DNA of 64,000 bases from Pseudoselenomonas ruminantium (GCA_902781305.1 CACZIV010000002.1:1-64000); one strand, 5' to 3'. Positions 24,951 to 34,084 are shown, numbered from the stretch's first letter. Translations and numbers: made by a program. The notes: generated by a model from the sequence alone, not told the origin.

Positions 24951-25264
24951 GATAAAACCTTTCTTTCTCCGTAGAATAATGGACGGATTGTCCGCTATTA
25001 TTGTAACAAATATCCTTTAAATGTCAATTTATGGGCAGGATGAGTGTATACAAATAGTGGACATTTTAGGGGGATGTAGCATAAAAAATACATATTTACA
25101 CATATGGTAAAATTTTTGTGTTATTTTTATAACATATATTTCTTTTATGGAGGATAAATTAGCCTATTATTAGATTGGTGGTGAATAAAAGGACATATGT
25201 CTTTGAAATAAAGAGGTGAAAAATGTATAGTTGTCTATGTAACAGTTTTTACACTTTTGAGTGG
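24951..25264. other. AT-rich intergenic region
   Basis: No gene is supported. A GTGTTATTTTTATAACAT hairpin lies near 25118-25135. An 18-codon frame with AGAGGTGAA upstream (25223-25279) lies before the predicted transcription start of the next gene and is not called. An AATGGACGGATTGTCCGCTATT inverted repeat at about 24977-24998 may be an operator. Confidence 0.35.
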
Positions 25265-25293
25265 TTTGCAGATACTTAAATTTATGCTATAAT
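25265..25293 (+). promoter_or_regulatory. Promoter of the peptide transporter gene
   Basis: TTTGCA (25265-25270) and TATAAT (25288-25293) are spaced by 17 bases, giving a leader of about 65 bases. Confidence 0.6.
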
Positions 25294-25365
25294 GTCTACT
25301 CGTAACAAACATTGCAGAGATGCGATATTGTGTGTGTAATTTGTAAGAAGTTAGGAGAATGTTTT

Positions 25366-26862
25366 ATGGTTGGAACGCAGCCGGTGAACCGTAAAAAAGC
25401 GTTTAATATGCTTTTCTTCCTGGAATTTTGGGAACGGTTTGGTTTTTATGGCCTGCAGGCCGTGTTGGCAGGGTTCTTCGTTAAGAGCCTGGGCATGGAA
25501 GATGCAGAGTCTTTCGTTGTATTTGGTGCATTCAGCGCTATGGTATATGGTTATGTATCCATTGGCGGCTTTTTAGGCGATAAGGTCCTCGGTACTCAGC
25601 GTACCATTACGTTGGGCGCCGTGGTATTGATGATTGGTTACTTCATGATGGGCATGGCCGGTACCAACAAGGATATGGTTTTCCTGGCACTCGGTGCTAT
25701 TGCCTGCGGTAACGGTATCTTCAAGGCCAATCCGTCTTCACTGCTTTCCAAGCTCTATGAAGGGGCAGAGGAAGAACTGGACAGCGCCTTTACCATGTAC
25801 TACATGGCTGTAAATATCGGTTCGTTCGTTTCCATGTTGCTCGTACCTATCGTAGGTGCGCAGTACGGTCTTGACCTGGGCTTTATGATTTGCGCGATGG
25901 GTCTGGTACTGGCCATCGGCGGTTTCGTAAGCTTCCGTCATCTGGTACGGGGCATTGACTCTCCGGCAGGTGCGGAGAAACTGTCCATGCCGAAACTGTT
26001 GGCAACCATTGCCGGCGTTGTGGCAATGACCTTTGTATCCAGCTGGCTGCTCAGCCATCTGTCCGTAGCGCACTGGCTGCTGCTCGTCATTGGCATTTTG
26101 GTTTATGGCGTATTCATCAAGATGATTTTCCAGTCCTCCGGGGCTACGCGCAGTCACATGATTGCCGCTATGATTCTGATTGTCGAGGCTATCGTGTTTT
26201 TCACGCTGTACAATCAGATGCCGACGTCGCTCAACTTCTTTGCGATTAAGAATGTGGAACACAGCATTATGGGCATAAATATTCCCGATGCACAGGTGTT
26301 CCAGACCCTCAATCCGTTCTGGATTATGCTCGCCAGCCCGGTTCTGGCTTTCCTTTATTCCCGTTTCGGCAGCCAGGGTAAAGACCTTTCTATGCCTGCC
26401 AAGTTTGCGCTGGGCATGCTGCTGACGGCAGGTTCCTTCCTCGTAGTTGGTTTCTCGGCGAACTTCGCCAGCGAAGCCGGTATCGTATCCGCCTGGTGGC
26501 TGGTAGGTTCCTACTTCCTGAGCTCCATCGGCGAACTCTTGATCAGTGGTTTGGGCCTTTCTATGATTTCCAAGCTCGTGCCACAGAAACTCATTGGTTT
26601 CCTGATGGGCGCATGGTTCCTGACCACGGCTATTTCCTCCATTATCGGTGGCTGGGTAGCCAGCCTTACGGCTGTGCCGAAGGACGTTACCGACCCTGTG
26701 CTGACACTGGGCGTTTACTCTGATGTATTCACGCAGATTGGTCTGGTTACGCTGGGCGTAACGGCGGTTATGGCGTTGACGGTTCCCATGCTCAATCGCC
26801 TGATCAACAAACAGGATGATGCTGAAGCGGAAGTGGAAGCAGAAGCTGTTTTGGAAAAATAA
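25366..26862 (+). CDS. POT/PTR family proton-dependent oligopeptide transporter
   Basis: A 498-residue membrane protein with about 14 helices. The family ExxER motif is in LEFWERFGFYGLQAVL (about 14-29). GGFLGDKVLGTQRTITLGA (about 65-83) and MYYMAVNIGSFVS (about 138-150) are PTR2 signatures. It couples di- and tripeptide uptake to protons at the cytoplasmic membrane. ATG 25366 follows AGGAGA 7 bases upstream; a longer frame from 25312 is not supported. The C-terminus is an acidic tail. It is monocistronic and precedes tRNA-Arg. Confidence 0.92.
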   Translation: MVGTQPVNRKKAFNMLFFLEFWERFGFYGLQAVLAGFFVKSLGMEDAESFVVFGAFSAMVYGYVSIGGFLGDKVLGTQRTITLGAVVLMIGYFMMGMAGTNKDMVFLALGAIACGNGIFKANPSSLLSKLYEGAEEELDSAFTMYYMAVNIGSFVSMLLVPIVGAQYGLDLGFMICAMGLVLAIGGFVSFRHLVRGIDSPAGAEKLSMPKLLATIAGVVAMTFVSSWLLSHLSVAHWLLLVIGILVYGVFIKMIFQSSGATRSHMIAAMILIVEAIVFFTLYNQMPTSLNFFAIKNVEHSIMGINIPDAQVFQTLNPFWIMLASPVLAFLYSRFGSQGKDLSMPAKFALGMLLTAGSFLVVGFSANFASEAGIVSAWWLVGSYFLSSIGELLISGLGLSMISKLVPQKLIGFLMGAWFLTTAISSIIGGWVASLTAVPKDVTDPVLTLGVYSDVFTQIGLVTLGVTAVMALTVPMLNRLINKQDDAEAEVEAEAVLEK

Positions 26863-26874
26863 TTAAAAAAAGTA

Positions 26875-26903
26875 TTGACATCTGCTCTCGAAGTCGCTAT
26901 AAT
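26875..26903 (+). promoter_or_regulatory. Perfect consensus promoter of tRNA-Arg
   Basis: TTGACA (26875-26880), exactly 17 bases, TATAAT (26898-26903). All twelve positions match the sigma-A consensus. The box begins 13 bases after the transporter stop codon. Confidence 0.85.
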
Positions 26904-26936
26904 AATTTTTGTTGATTGCGAGAGCGGTTGACCAAT

Positions 26937-27014
26937 GACTCAGTAGCTCAGTTGGATTAGAGTATTTGACTACGAATCAAAGGGTCGGGGGTTCGAGTCC
27001 CTCCTGGGTCACCA
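26937..27014 (+). tRNA. tRNA-Arg (anticodon ACG)
   Basis: The acceptor stem GACTCAG pairs with CTGGGTC and is followed by discriminator A and an encoded CCA. The D arm is GCTC..GAGT. The anticodon stem TTTGA/TCAAA holds the loop CTACGAA with anticodon ACG at 26972-26974. The T arm is GGGGG-TTCGAGT-CCCTC. A34 would be edited to inosine by TadA. A terminator follows 12 bases later, so it is a monocistronic tRNA. No integrated element abuts it. Confidence 0.95.
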
Positions 27015-27026
27015 TATTGAAATGAT

Positions 27027-27062
27027 AAACCTCTATTCTTCTTAGAAGAATAGAGGTTTTTT
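27027..27062 (+). terminator. Terminator of tRNA-Arg
   Basis: AAACCTCTATTCTTC and GAAGAATAGAGGTTTTTT form a perfect long stem with a TTA loop. Confidence 0.9.
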
Positions 27063-27132
27063 GTCAATTGATGCAGAAAAAATAACTAGGGAAATATAGG
27101 GCCGTTTGAGTGAACAAAGGGGCGATTTTGTC

Positions 27133-28101
27133 ATGAAACGTAGAGAGTTTCTGAAATCTGCAGTGGCGTTCTTAGGATGGTTTGCTATAGGCGGTATGTC
27201 TATGGGCTTTGCCAAGGAGAGGGATTATTATCATATTCTGCTTATCAGCGATTTGCATCTGCCTGTGCGGAAGAAAAATTTTCCGGATAAGGACGTGCAG
27301 AAAGACGTTTGGGCGAAAAAACAAAACCTGTTAAAAACAGTGAATGCCTGGGGGGATGTGGATGAAGTCGCTTTGCTGGGAGACTTGGCTGCCCGTTATG
27401 GCAATGAGAAAGAGTTCCGCGTGGTAGATGATTATCTGGGTCAGCTGCAATTTCCTTATTATGCGGTGGCAGGTAATCATGATTACGCATACAAGGATGA
27501 GCCGGTTAAGTCGAAGAAGGGCAAAAAGCACAAAAAGGCAGAAGGGACTTTAGCAGAGAAACGGGCCAAACTGGCAGCTTTTCAAAAGCGGTATCATTTG
27601 CCTGGTGCTTATTATGCCCGTGATGTGGGGCGGTGCCGCCTGCTTTATCTGTCACCGGATGGCTGCCGCAGTTCGGTGGACATTGCGGATGAGCAGCTGG
27701 CCTGGCTGAAGAAGGAGATTGCGGCCCATCGCCATGGGCCGATATTGTTCTTTTTTCATGGCCCGATTAGGGGAACTTTGCGTACCTATAATAAGAAGAT
27801 TAACACCGTGGCGGCCACTGCACAGCCGTCGCAGAAACTGTTGGAAATTTTGGCAGATGTTCCGCCGGGCAGTTTGTGGATATCCGGTCATACGCATACG
27901 CCGCCGACTAATGACAGTTATGCGGATATCCGTGTGAATCGCATCAATGAAAATCTGGTCAATATCCATAATCCGACAATAGATGCGCGGCATTTGTACA
28001 CCAATTCACTTTATATTTACCAAGACCGTATTGTCATTCGTACTTACGATTATGATAATGGCGTTTGGCTGGACGAGTTGGAACGGACATTTCCCTATTG
28101 A
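27133..28101 (+). CDS. Tat-exported calcineurin-like metallophosphoesterase
   Basis: A 322-residue protein with a twin-arginine type start, KRREFLKS, followed by a hydrophobic stretch (about 9-25). The phosphoesterase motifs are ISDLHLP (about 37-43), LLGDLAARYGN (about 76-86), AGNHDYA (about 107-113) and SGHTHTPP (about 248-255), which bind two metals. ATG 27133 is chosen with AAAGGGG about 10 bases upstream; this gives a proper Tat signal, whereas TTG 27106 would bury it. A Lys-rich insert (about 118-135) is unusual. It probably acts as a periplasmic or surface phosphohydrolase; the substrate is unknown. Confidence 0.88.
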   Translation: MKRREFLKSAVAFLGWFAIGGMSMGFAKERDYYHILLISDLHLPVRKKNFPDKDVQKDVWAKKQNLLKTVNAWGDVDEVALLGDLAARYGNEKEFRVVDDYLGQLQFPYYAVAGNHDYAYKDEPVKSKKGKKHKKAEGTLAEKRAKLAAFQKRYHLPGAYYARDVGRCRLLYLSPDGCRSSVDIADEQLAWLKKEIAAHRHGPILFFFHGPIRGTLRTYNKKINTVAATAQPSQKLLEILADVPPGSLWISGHTHTPPTNDSYADIRVNRINENLVNIHNPTIDARHLYTNSLYIYQDRIVIRTYDYDNGVWLDELERTFPY

Positions 28102-28240
28102 TGTGGCGGGGTGAAAACGGTTGGCAGTGCTTGTTTTCAGGCTGCAGAAAACAGGCGTTTTATAGCGAAAAAAACTTGCATAAGGCCTTGTAAATGTGTT
28201 ACTATTTACTGGAGACTGTAATTAAAGGGAGGCTTATCTA

Positions 28241-28468
28241 ATGCTTACCGTTTTGATGATAATTGATGCTTTAGTGGCTATTGGCCTTATCGCATCGGTA
28301 CTGGGACAGGAAGCAAAATCCGCTGGCATGGGCGGCATGGGCGGCGGTGCTGACACCGTCTTCTCCGGCAAGGCACGGGGAATGGATGCCCTGCTGGCGC
28401 GGGTGACGGTGGTACTTGCCATCTTGTTTGCCATTATCACCATGGTGATTGCCAAAATGACAAGCTAA
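28241..28468 (+). CDS. secG: Preprotein translocase subunit SecG
   Basis: A 75-residue membrane protein with two helices (about 1-22 and 50-72) joined by a Gly/Met-rich loop, MGGMGGGADTVFSGKARG, the typical SecG linker ending before the LLARVT helix. It is part of the SecYEG translocon in the cytoplasmic membrane. ATG 28241 has GGGAGG upstream. It opens the conserved secG-esterase-rnr-smpB cluster, followed by a weak hairpin that may act as a partial terminator. Confidence 0.93.
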   Translation: MLTVLMIIDALVAIGLIASVLGQEAKSAGMGGMGGGADTVFSGKARGMDALLARVTVVLAILFAIITMVIAKMTS

Positions 28469-28484
28469 TAGCGCTATAGCGGTC

Positions 28485-28517
28485 AAATCCCTGTTCTCTT
28501 ACGAGCAGGGATATTTT
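28485..28517 (+). terminator. Hairpin after secG, possible attenuating terminator
   Basis: AAATCCCTG (28485-28493) pairs with CAGGGATATTTT (28506-28517). It has a short T-run interrupted by A and lies immediately before the esterase gene, so read-through is plausible. Confidence 0.55.
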
Positions 28518-28536
28518 GAATTTTGGGGGTGGAAAG

Positions 28537-29271
28537 ATGATTTTACCGGGAGCGGAGCCCTTCTTTATGCCTGGTGGGGAAAAGGGTGTGCTTCTGATTC
28601 ATGGGTTCACGGGGCTGCCGGCAGAACTTTTGCTGATGGGACAGCATTTGAATAAGGCGGGCTTTACGGTATTGGGGGTGCGGCTCGCAGGTCATGGCAC
28701 GACGGTAGAGGACATGAGTCATATGACCTGGGAAGACTGGATGGATTCGGTGCGGGATGGCTATGCCCTGCTGTCTGGCTATTGCGAGGAGATTTCCGTT
28801 ATCGGTCATTCGATGGGCGGACTTTTTGCTCTGCTTTTAGCTACGGAAGAAATCGTATTCCATGTGGTGACGCTGGCGGCACCCATCTTTATCCCCGAAG
28901 AACGGGGCCTTGCGGCACTGCCGCCGCGTGAGGCCTGCTATGGCGGTTTTGTGCCCAAGGCGCGCCGCCGGCTGAAAAACGTTCCACCAGCTGCCAACTG
29001 TACCTATCGGAAAATGCCGTTGATTTCCATTCACGAACTGGTGGATGTTATTGAAAAGACCAAGGGAGCTATCGAAGAAGTGACGGCTCCGGTGCTCATC
29101 ATGCACAGCCGTGATGACCATACGGCCGCGCCGGTGAGCGCGGATTACATCCTGTCCCATGTAAAGGGGCAGGCGCGAATCGTCTGGCTTAATGAATCCG
29201 GGCATCTGCTGCCCCTGGCCAGCGAAAGAGAGAGAGTTTTTGAAGAGGCTGCGGCCTTCCTGCAAGCTTAA
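28537..29271 (+). CDS. Carboxylesterase/monoacylglycerol lipase-like alpha/beta hydrolase
   Basis: A 244-residue serine hydrolase. LLIHGFTGLPAEL (about 21-33) forms the oxyanion region, the nucleophile Ser is in VIGHSMGGLFAL (about 87-98), the catalytic Asp in MHSRDDHTA (about 189-197) and the His in NESGHLLPL (about 216-224). It resembles the Est30-type carboxylesterase that accompanies secG and rnr in many Firmicutes. ATG 28537 follows GGGGGTGGAAAG. It lies 33 bases before rnr. The physiological ester is unknown. Confidence 0.9.
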   Translation: MILPGAEPFFMPGGEKGVLLIHGFTGLPAELLLMGQHLNKAGFTVLGVRLAGHGTTVEDMSHMTWEDWMDSVRDGYALLSGYCEEISVIGHSMGGLFALLLATEEIVFHVVTLAAPIFIPEERGLAALPPREACYGGFVPKARRRLKNVPPAANCTYRKMPLISIHELVDVIEKTKGAIEEVTAPVLIMHSRDDHTAAPVSADYILSHVKGQARIVWLNESGHLLPLASERERVFEEAAAFLQA

Positions 29272-29304
29272 CGGCAGGAGAATCGAAATTTGTAAGGAGA
29301 ACAA

Positions 29305-32025
29305 ATGGACTTAAAAGAAAGAATCCTCGCTTATATGCGGGAAAGTGCCTATAAACCCTTAACCGAAGAGGATTTAGGCGAAGCTATGGGGCTGACGGAT
29401 GAGGAGCTGGTGGATTTCCCCGTGGCGCTCGAAGAACTGGAAAGAGAAGGCGCCATTATCAAGAACCGCAGCGACCTGTACGGCGTGCCGAGCCGGATGC
29501 ATCTGGTGGTGGGGCGCATCTCTATGACGGCCAAGGGCTTTGGCTTCATCATTCCCGACGTGCGGGAAACGGAAGAGGAAACGGATGTATTCGTGCCCGC
29601 CAATGCTGTGGGTTCTGCCATGCATGGGGACCGCGTAGTGGCCCGTGTCACGCCGGCGCAGGAGGAAGGTCGTTCCCGCGAGGGAGAAATCATCCGCATT
29701 CTTGAACGGGCCAATGAAAAGATTGTGGGCACGTTTGAGCGCAGCAAGACCTTTGGCTTTGTAACGCCGGATAACGTGAAACTCACGCAGGATATCTTTG
29801 TGGCGAAAAAGTTTTTTAAGGGTGCTAAGACCGGCAGCAAGGTGGTCGTAAAAATCACCAAATGGCCGAATGGCCGCCGCAGCGCGGAAGGCGAGGTCAT
29901 TGAGGTGCTGGGCAAGGTGGGCGACCCCGGTGTGGATGTGCTCTCCGTTATGCGCCAGTATGATTTGTCAGAGACCTTCCCCGAAGATGTGCAGGCAGAA
30001 GCCACGGCTACGGAAACGGAACCGAATCCGGCGGAATACGCAGGACGCCGCGATAGGCGTGATTTGCAGATTGTGACCGTTGACGGTGAGGATTCCAAGG
30101 ATTTGGACGATGGAGTCTATGCCCGCAAGAATCCCGATGGTTCCTTCTTCCTGGGCGTGTATATCGCCGATGTGAGCCATTATGTCCGGGAGCATGCGCC
30201 GCTTGACCGGGAAGCCTATGCCCGCGGGACGAGCGTGTATCTGGTCGATCGGGTTATTCCCATGCTGCCCAAGGAGCTTTCTAACGGCATCTGCAGTCTG
30301 AACGCCGGCGTTGACCGCCTGTCCATGGCCTGCGAAATGCAGATTTCGGCAGATGGTGAGGTAACAAGCTACGAGATTATCCCGACGGTGATTCATGTTT
30401 ACCGCCGTCTGACGTACAATATCGTCAATAAGGTTCTCGTGGACAAGGCAGAGCCGTTCTTGTCCGATAATGAGGATATTCTGCCGATGCTGGAAACGCT
30501 GGCCGAGCTGCGCCATGCCTTAAAGGCCAAGCGCCATCGCCGTGGCTCGATTGATTTTGACCTGCCGGAGGTCAAGGTCAAACTGGATGAAAAAGGTCAT
30601 CCGGTGGCGCTGATTAAGCGCGAAGGCAGCCTGGCCGAATCCATTATCGAAGAATGTATGCTGATTGCTAATGAGACTGTGGCCCGCCATATGGACACGA
30701 AGAATCTGCCCTTTATGTACCGTGTTCACGAGCAGCCGAGCGAAGAAAAAATCGAGCGGCTCAACAATCTGCTGGCAGCCTTTGGGCTGTTCGTCAAGCA
30801 GGATGAGCAGGGGCATATTCAGCCGATGGACGTGCAGAAGGTACTGGAAAAGGTCGAAGGCCGTCCCGAGGAACGGATTATCAGCACGGTATCTTTGCGC
30901 TCCATGCAGCAGGCGCGCTACAGCGAATTGAGTCTGGGCCATTTCGGTCTGGCTGCCCGCTACTATACGCATTTTACTTCGCCGATTCGCCGCTATCCGG
31001 ATTTGATTGTGCACCGTTTACTCAGGGAGACTTTTGCCACGGGCAGCCTGCCGGTAGAGCGTCAGGCCAAGCTCAAGATGGTTCTGCCGGAGATTGCCGA
31101 CCATACTTCCCAAAGGGAGCGCGTGGCCATTGAGGCGGAACGGGAAACCACGGACATGAAGAAAATCGAGTACATGGCACAGTTCGTGGGTGAGGAATTC
31201 ACCGGCGTTATCAGCGGTGTAACCGCCTTTGGCATCTTTGTGGAGCTCGATAACGGCGTGGAAGGTTTGGTTCATGTTTCCACCATGACCAATGACTATT
31301 ACGAATATGTGGAAGAACAATATGCGATGATTGGTGAGCGCACCCGCACGCGGTACCGTCTGGGTGACGAGGTTGAGGTAATCCTGGCGCGCGCCAATGT
31401 GGAGGAACGGAATTTGGATTTTGTGTTAAAAGACAACGGCCAGTATGTGCCGGAGCGCCCTGTACAGAAGGGCCAGAACAGCAATAAGGGCAAAGGGGAA
31501 AGAAAGCCCAAGGCTCCGCGTCCCAAGAAAAAGCCGCTGCTGGAAGATGAACTGATTGCGGAACCCATGCTGACGGAAGAAGAAACCAAGCAGAAGGAAC
31601 AGAAAGAGCATAAACCGCGCAAACACAATGGGCATAAAAAGCGCGGTGCTTCCGGGGAAAAATTGGCCCATACGGATAAGCGCGAGGGCGAAGCCCGCAA
31701 GCCGAAGGCTGACCGCAGCCGCCGTCAGGGCAAGGCAGAGCGCGCCGATAAGGAAAGCCGCATGGGTGCAGGCTCTTTCCGGGGCGAGAACCGCCGCAAT
31801 CGCGAAGAACGCCGCAGCGACAAAGAGGTGGGTTACCATCGCGTTTATGTGACGGGACTCAACAGCGCCGTTTGGCCGGACCCTCCCGGATACCATGAAA
31901 AGAAGGAACGGGAACTGGCAGCCGCCGCTGCTAAAGCCGAAAAGGAAAAGTCCAAGAAATCCCGCGGCTCCCGCCGTCCTCGTCCGCATCGCAAGACCGA
32001 AGGCGGTACAGCTAACAGCAAATAA
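29305..32025 (+). CDS. rnr: Ribonuclease R with long basic C-terminal tail
   Basis: A 906-residue 3'-5' exoribonuclease. N-terminal winged helix (about 1-60), two cold-shock domains (VVGRISMTAKGFGFIIPD about 67; GTFERSKTFGFVTPDN about 143), the RNB domain with DGEDSKDLDDGV (about 260-271), and an S1 domain with GVISGVTAFGIFVELDNGVEG (about 634). From about residue 715 a Lys/Arg/Glu-rich, low-complexity tail of about 190 residues follows, longer than in most homologues, including a conserved-looking island YHRVYVTGLNSAVWPDPPGY (about 844-863). It degrades structured RNA and takes part in trans-translation. smpB lies 12 bases downstream. Confidence 0.95.
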   Translation: MDLKERILAYMRESAYKPLTEEDLGEAMGLTDEELVDFPVALEELEREGAIIKNRSDLYGVPSRMHLVVGRISMTAKGFGFIIPDVRETEEETDVFVPANAVGSAMHGDRVVARVTPAQEEGRSREGEIIRILERANEKIVGTFERSKTFGFVTPDNVKLTQDIFVAKKFFKGAKTGSKVVVKITKWPNGRRSAEGEVIEVLGKVGDPGVDVLSVMRQYDLSETFPEDVQAEATATETEPNPAEYAGRRDRRDLQIVTVDGEDSKDLDDGVYARKNPDGSFFLGVYIADVSHYVREHAPLDREAYARGTSVYLVDRVIPMLPKELSNGICSLNAGVDRLSMACEMQISADGEVTSYEIIPTVIHVYRRLTYNIVNKVLVDKAEPFLSDNEDILPMLETLAELRHALKAKRHRRGSIDFDLPEVKVKLDEKGHPVALIKREGSLAESIIEECMLIANETVARHMDTKNLPFMYRVHEQPSEEKIERLNNLLAAFGLFVKQDEQGHIQPMDVQKVLEKVEGRPEERIISTVSLRSMQQARYSELSLGHFGLAARYYTHFTSPIRRYPDLIVHRLLRETFATGSLPVERQAKLKMVLPEIADHTSQRERVAIEAERETTDMKKIEYMAQFVGEEFTGVISGVTAFGIFVELDNGVEGLVHVSTMTNDYYEYVEEQYAMIGERTRTRYRLGDEVEVILARANVEERNLDFVLKDNGQYVPERPVQKGQNSNKGKGERKPKAPRPKKKPLLEDELIAEPMLTEEETKQKEQKEHKPRKHNGHKKRGASGEKLAHTDKREGEARKPKADRSRRQGKAERADKESRMGAGSFRGENRRNREERRSDKEVGYHRVYVTGLNSAVWPDPPGYHEKKERELAAAAAKAEKEKSKKSRGSRRPRPHRKTEGGTANSK

Positions 32026-32037
32026 TGAGGTGAGCAA

Positions 32038-32511
32038 ATGGGCAAGAAAAATATCGGCATGAAGGTGGTCTGTGAAAACCGCAAGGCGCGCCACGATTAC
32101 TTCATACACGAAACCTTTGAGACGGGGCTTGCCCTCGTGGGGACAGAGGTAAAATCCCTGCGTGCAGGCAAGGCCAACCTCAAGGACAGCTATGCCATGA
32201 TTAAGGATGGGGAAATTTTTGTGGAAAATATGCACGTTTCCCCCTATGACCAGGGCAATATCTTCAACCATGACCCGTTGCGGGCCAGAAAACTTTTGAT
32301 GCACAAGAGCGAGATTGTTAAACTCTTTGCCAAGACCCGCGAAAAAGGGTTCACACTGGTACCGCTTAAAATCTATTTCAAAAACGGCAAGGCCAAGCTG
32401 GAACTGGCACTGGCCTCCGGTAAGCACAACTACGATAAGCGGCAGGATTTACATGAAAAGGCCGCCAAGCGGGAAGTGGAACGGGCGCTCAAAGATAGAC
32501 AGCGCTACTGA
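32038..32511 (+). CDS. smpB: SsrA-binding protein SmpB
   Basis: A 157-residue protein. [20 protein letters not shown] (about 11-30) and [20 protein letters not shown] (about 34-53) are the SmpB core, and the tail [21 protein letters not shown] carries the conserved basic helix. It escorts tmRNA to stalled ribosomes. ATG 32038 has GAGGTG upstream. It is the last gene of secG-est-rnr-smpB. tmRNA itself is not in the following 150 bases, where a branched inverted repeat lies instead. Confidence 0.96.
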   Translation: MGKKNIGMKVVCENRKARHDYFIHETFETGLALVGTEVKSLRAGKANLKDSYAMIKDGEIFVENMHVSPYDQGNIFNHDPLRARKLLMHKSEIVKLFAKTREKGFTLVPLKIYFKNGKAKLELALASGKHNYDKRQDLHEKAAKREVERALKDRQRY

Positions 32512-32524
32512 TTTGTAATATTGT

Positions 32525-32638
32525 AAAGTACCTGCCTTTGATGTTATAACGACATGTTAACATGTCGTTGAAACGCTGCAAGGAAGATTTTGCCGATGGC
32601 AAAATTTGAACAATTGCGTTATAATAGGCAGGTACTTT
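32525..32638 (+). promoter_or_regulatory. Branched inverted-repeat structure between smpB and the permease
   Basis: A perfect 13-bp outer stem (AAAGTACCTGCCT 32525-32537 with 32626-32638) is extended by TTATAACG/CGTTATAA (32544-32551 with 32617-32624). Inside are a perfect 18-base palindrome, CGACATGTTAACATGTCG (32550-32567), and the hairpin ATTTTGCC-GAT-GGCAAAAT (32587-32605). Together they draw a three-way junction. TTTTAATTTT follows, so it may terminate smpB transcription or act as a leader for the permease 23 bases downstream. I do not recognise it as a known riboswitch. Confidence 0.6.
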
Positions 32639-32661
32639 TAATTTTGAAGGGGAATAATTTT

Positions 32662-33999
32662 ATGAATGAGAATGGTAACTTAAAGCGGGGGCTAAAAAAC
32701 CGCCACCTGCAGATGATTGCCCTGGGCGGTGCCATTGGCACGGGCCTGTTCTACGGTTCGGCCTCGACCATTGCACTGGCGGGGCCGGCGGTCATGCTGG
32801 CTTATCTGATTGGCGGCATTATGATTTTTTTCATCATGCGTATGTTGGGGGAAATGGCAGTAGATGAACCGGTGTCCGGCTCGTTCAGCCATTATGCGAC
32901 GAAATATTGGGGCAAGTTTCCCGGCTTTATGTCCGGTTGGAATTATTGGTTTAACTATGTGCTGGTATCCATGGCCGAGCTTACGGCGGTGGGCATTTAC
33001 ATGCAGTTCTGGTTCCCGGATTTGCCGCAGTGGATTGCGGCGCTTATCTGTTTGGTGGCCATTACGGCGCTGAATCTAATCAATGTGCGGTTGTATGGGG
33101 AAACCGAATTTTGGATGGCGCTGATTAAGATTACCGCCATCGTGTTGATGATTGTGCTTGGCGTATATATTCTGTTGGGCAGTCCGCAGCCCTTCCCCGA
33201 CAACCTCAGCAATCTTTGGTCCTATGGCGGCTTTTTGCCCAATGGTGTATGGGGCCTGGCTCTGGCCATTGCGGTGGTCATGTTCTCTTTTGGCGGCATT
33301 GAGCTTATCGGCATCACCGCCGGCGAAGCGGAAAATCCTGATAAGACCATCCCGACGGCTATCAATCAGGTTATCTGGCGTATTCTCATCTTCTATGTGG
33401 GCACGATGGCGGTTCTTATGGCACTTTGGCCCTGGAAGGAAGTCGGCATGGAGGCCAGCCCCTTCGTGCAGATTTTCATGAGCGTGGGCATTCCGGCGGC
33501 AGCCCATATCCTTAATTTCGTGGTGCTGACGGCGGCGGTGTCGGTTTACAACTCGGCCATCTACAGCAACAGCCGTATGCTCTATGGTCTGGCGGCTAAG
33601 AATGAGGCGCCAAAGTTCTTAGGTGAGCTTTCGAGCCGCGGCGTGCCGGTGCGGGGAATTTTCGTTTCCTCGGGCATAACGCTTATCTGCGTGGCGCTGA
33701 ATTACTTTTTCCCGGGGCAGATTTTTATGCTGCTGATGTCCATTGCCACGATAGCCGCGACCATCAGCTGGCTCACGATTGTCATCACCCATCTGAAATT
33801 CCGGGCATATTGCAAGGCACACGGGAAAGAGACAAAGTTCAAGTCTCCGCTCTATCCCTTCATCAACTATCTGTGCATCGCCTTCCTGCTGAGCATCTGG
33901 GGCCTCATGACCCAGATTGAGGGTATGGATTTGGCGGTATATATCCTGCCGGCATGGCTCCTGTGTCTATGGCTCGGCTTTAAGTATCAAAATAAATAA
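32662..33999 (+). CDS. Amino-acid permease (APC superfamily, AAT type)
   Basis: A 445-residue protein with about 12 membrane helices. The N-terminal RGLKNRHLQMIALGGAIGTGLFYGS (about 9-33) is the hallmark of AAT permeases for aromatic, basic or Pro/Ala/Gly uptake. FSFGGIELIGITAGEAENPDKTIP (about 211-234) is the second conserved segment. ATG 32662 follows AAGGGG; the longer frame from 32590 runs back through the inverted repeat. It is monocistronic. The amino acid transported is not evident from sequence. Confidence 0.92.
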   Translation: MNENGNLKRGLKNRHLQMIALGGAIGTGLFYGSASTIALAGPAVMLAYLIGGIMIFFIMRMLGEMAVDEPVSGSFSHYATKYWGKFPGFMSGWNYWFNYVLVSMAELTAVGIYMQFWFPDLPQWIAALICLVAITALNLINVRLYGETEFWMALIKITAIVLMIVLGVYILLGSPQPFPDNLSNLWSYGGFLPNGVWGLALAIAVVMFSFGGIELIGITAGEAENPDKTIPTAINQVIWRILIFYVGTMAVLMALWPWKEVGMEASPFVQIFMSVGIPAAAHILNFVVLTAAVSVYNSAIYSNSRMLYGLAAKNEAPKFLGELSSRGVPVRGIFVSSGITLICVALNYFFPGQIFMLLMSIATIAATISWLTIVITHLKFRAYCKAHGKETKFKSPLYPFINYLCIAFLLSIWGLMTQIEGMDLAVYILPAWLLCLWLGFKYQNK

Positions 34000-34017
34000 C
34001 CGAAATATTAACTTAAA

Positions 34018-34084
34018 AGACCTTGATGCCTTTTTCGCAGCGTTTGACAAGCCTGTCTAAGCGAAGAAAAAGGTATCAAGGTCT
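34018..34084. repeat. Short nested-palindrome element, copy 6 (inverse orientation)
   Basis: AGACCTTGAT.CCTTTTTC (34018-34036) pairs with 34066-34084 with one mismatch; the heart GACAAGCCTGTC is the reverse complement of copies 1 and 2. The right flank CTTTGCGTAG matches the next copy. Confidence 0.85.

Noticed and set aside
25223-25279. 18-codon frame with AGAGGTGAA ahead of the peptide transporter, resembling a leader peptide
   Set aside because: The best promoter (25265-25293) lies inside and downstream of it, so it would not be on the main transcript.
26937-27014. tRNA-Arg as integration site
   Set aside because: No integrase or truncated 3' tRNA copy is nearby; the only integrase lies 18 kb away and points to another target.
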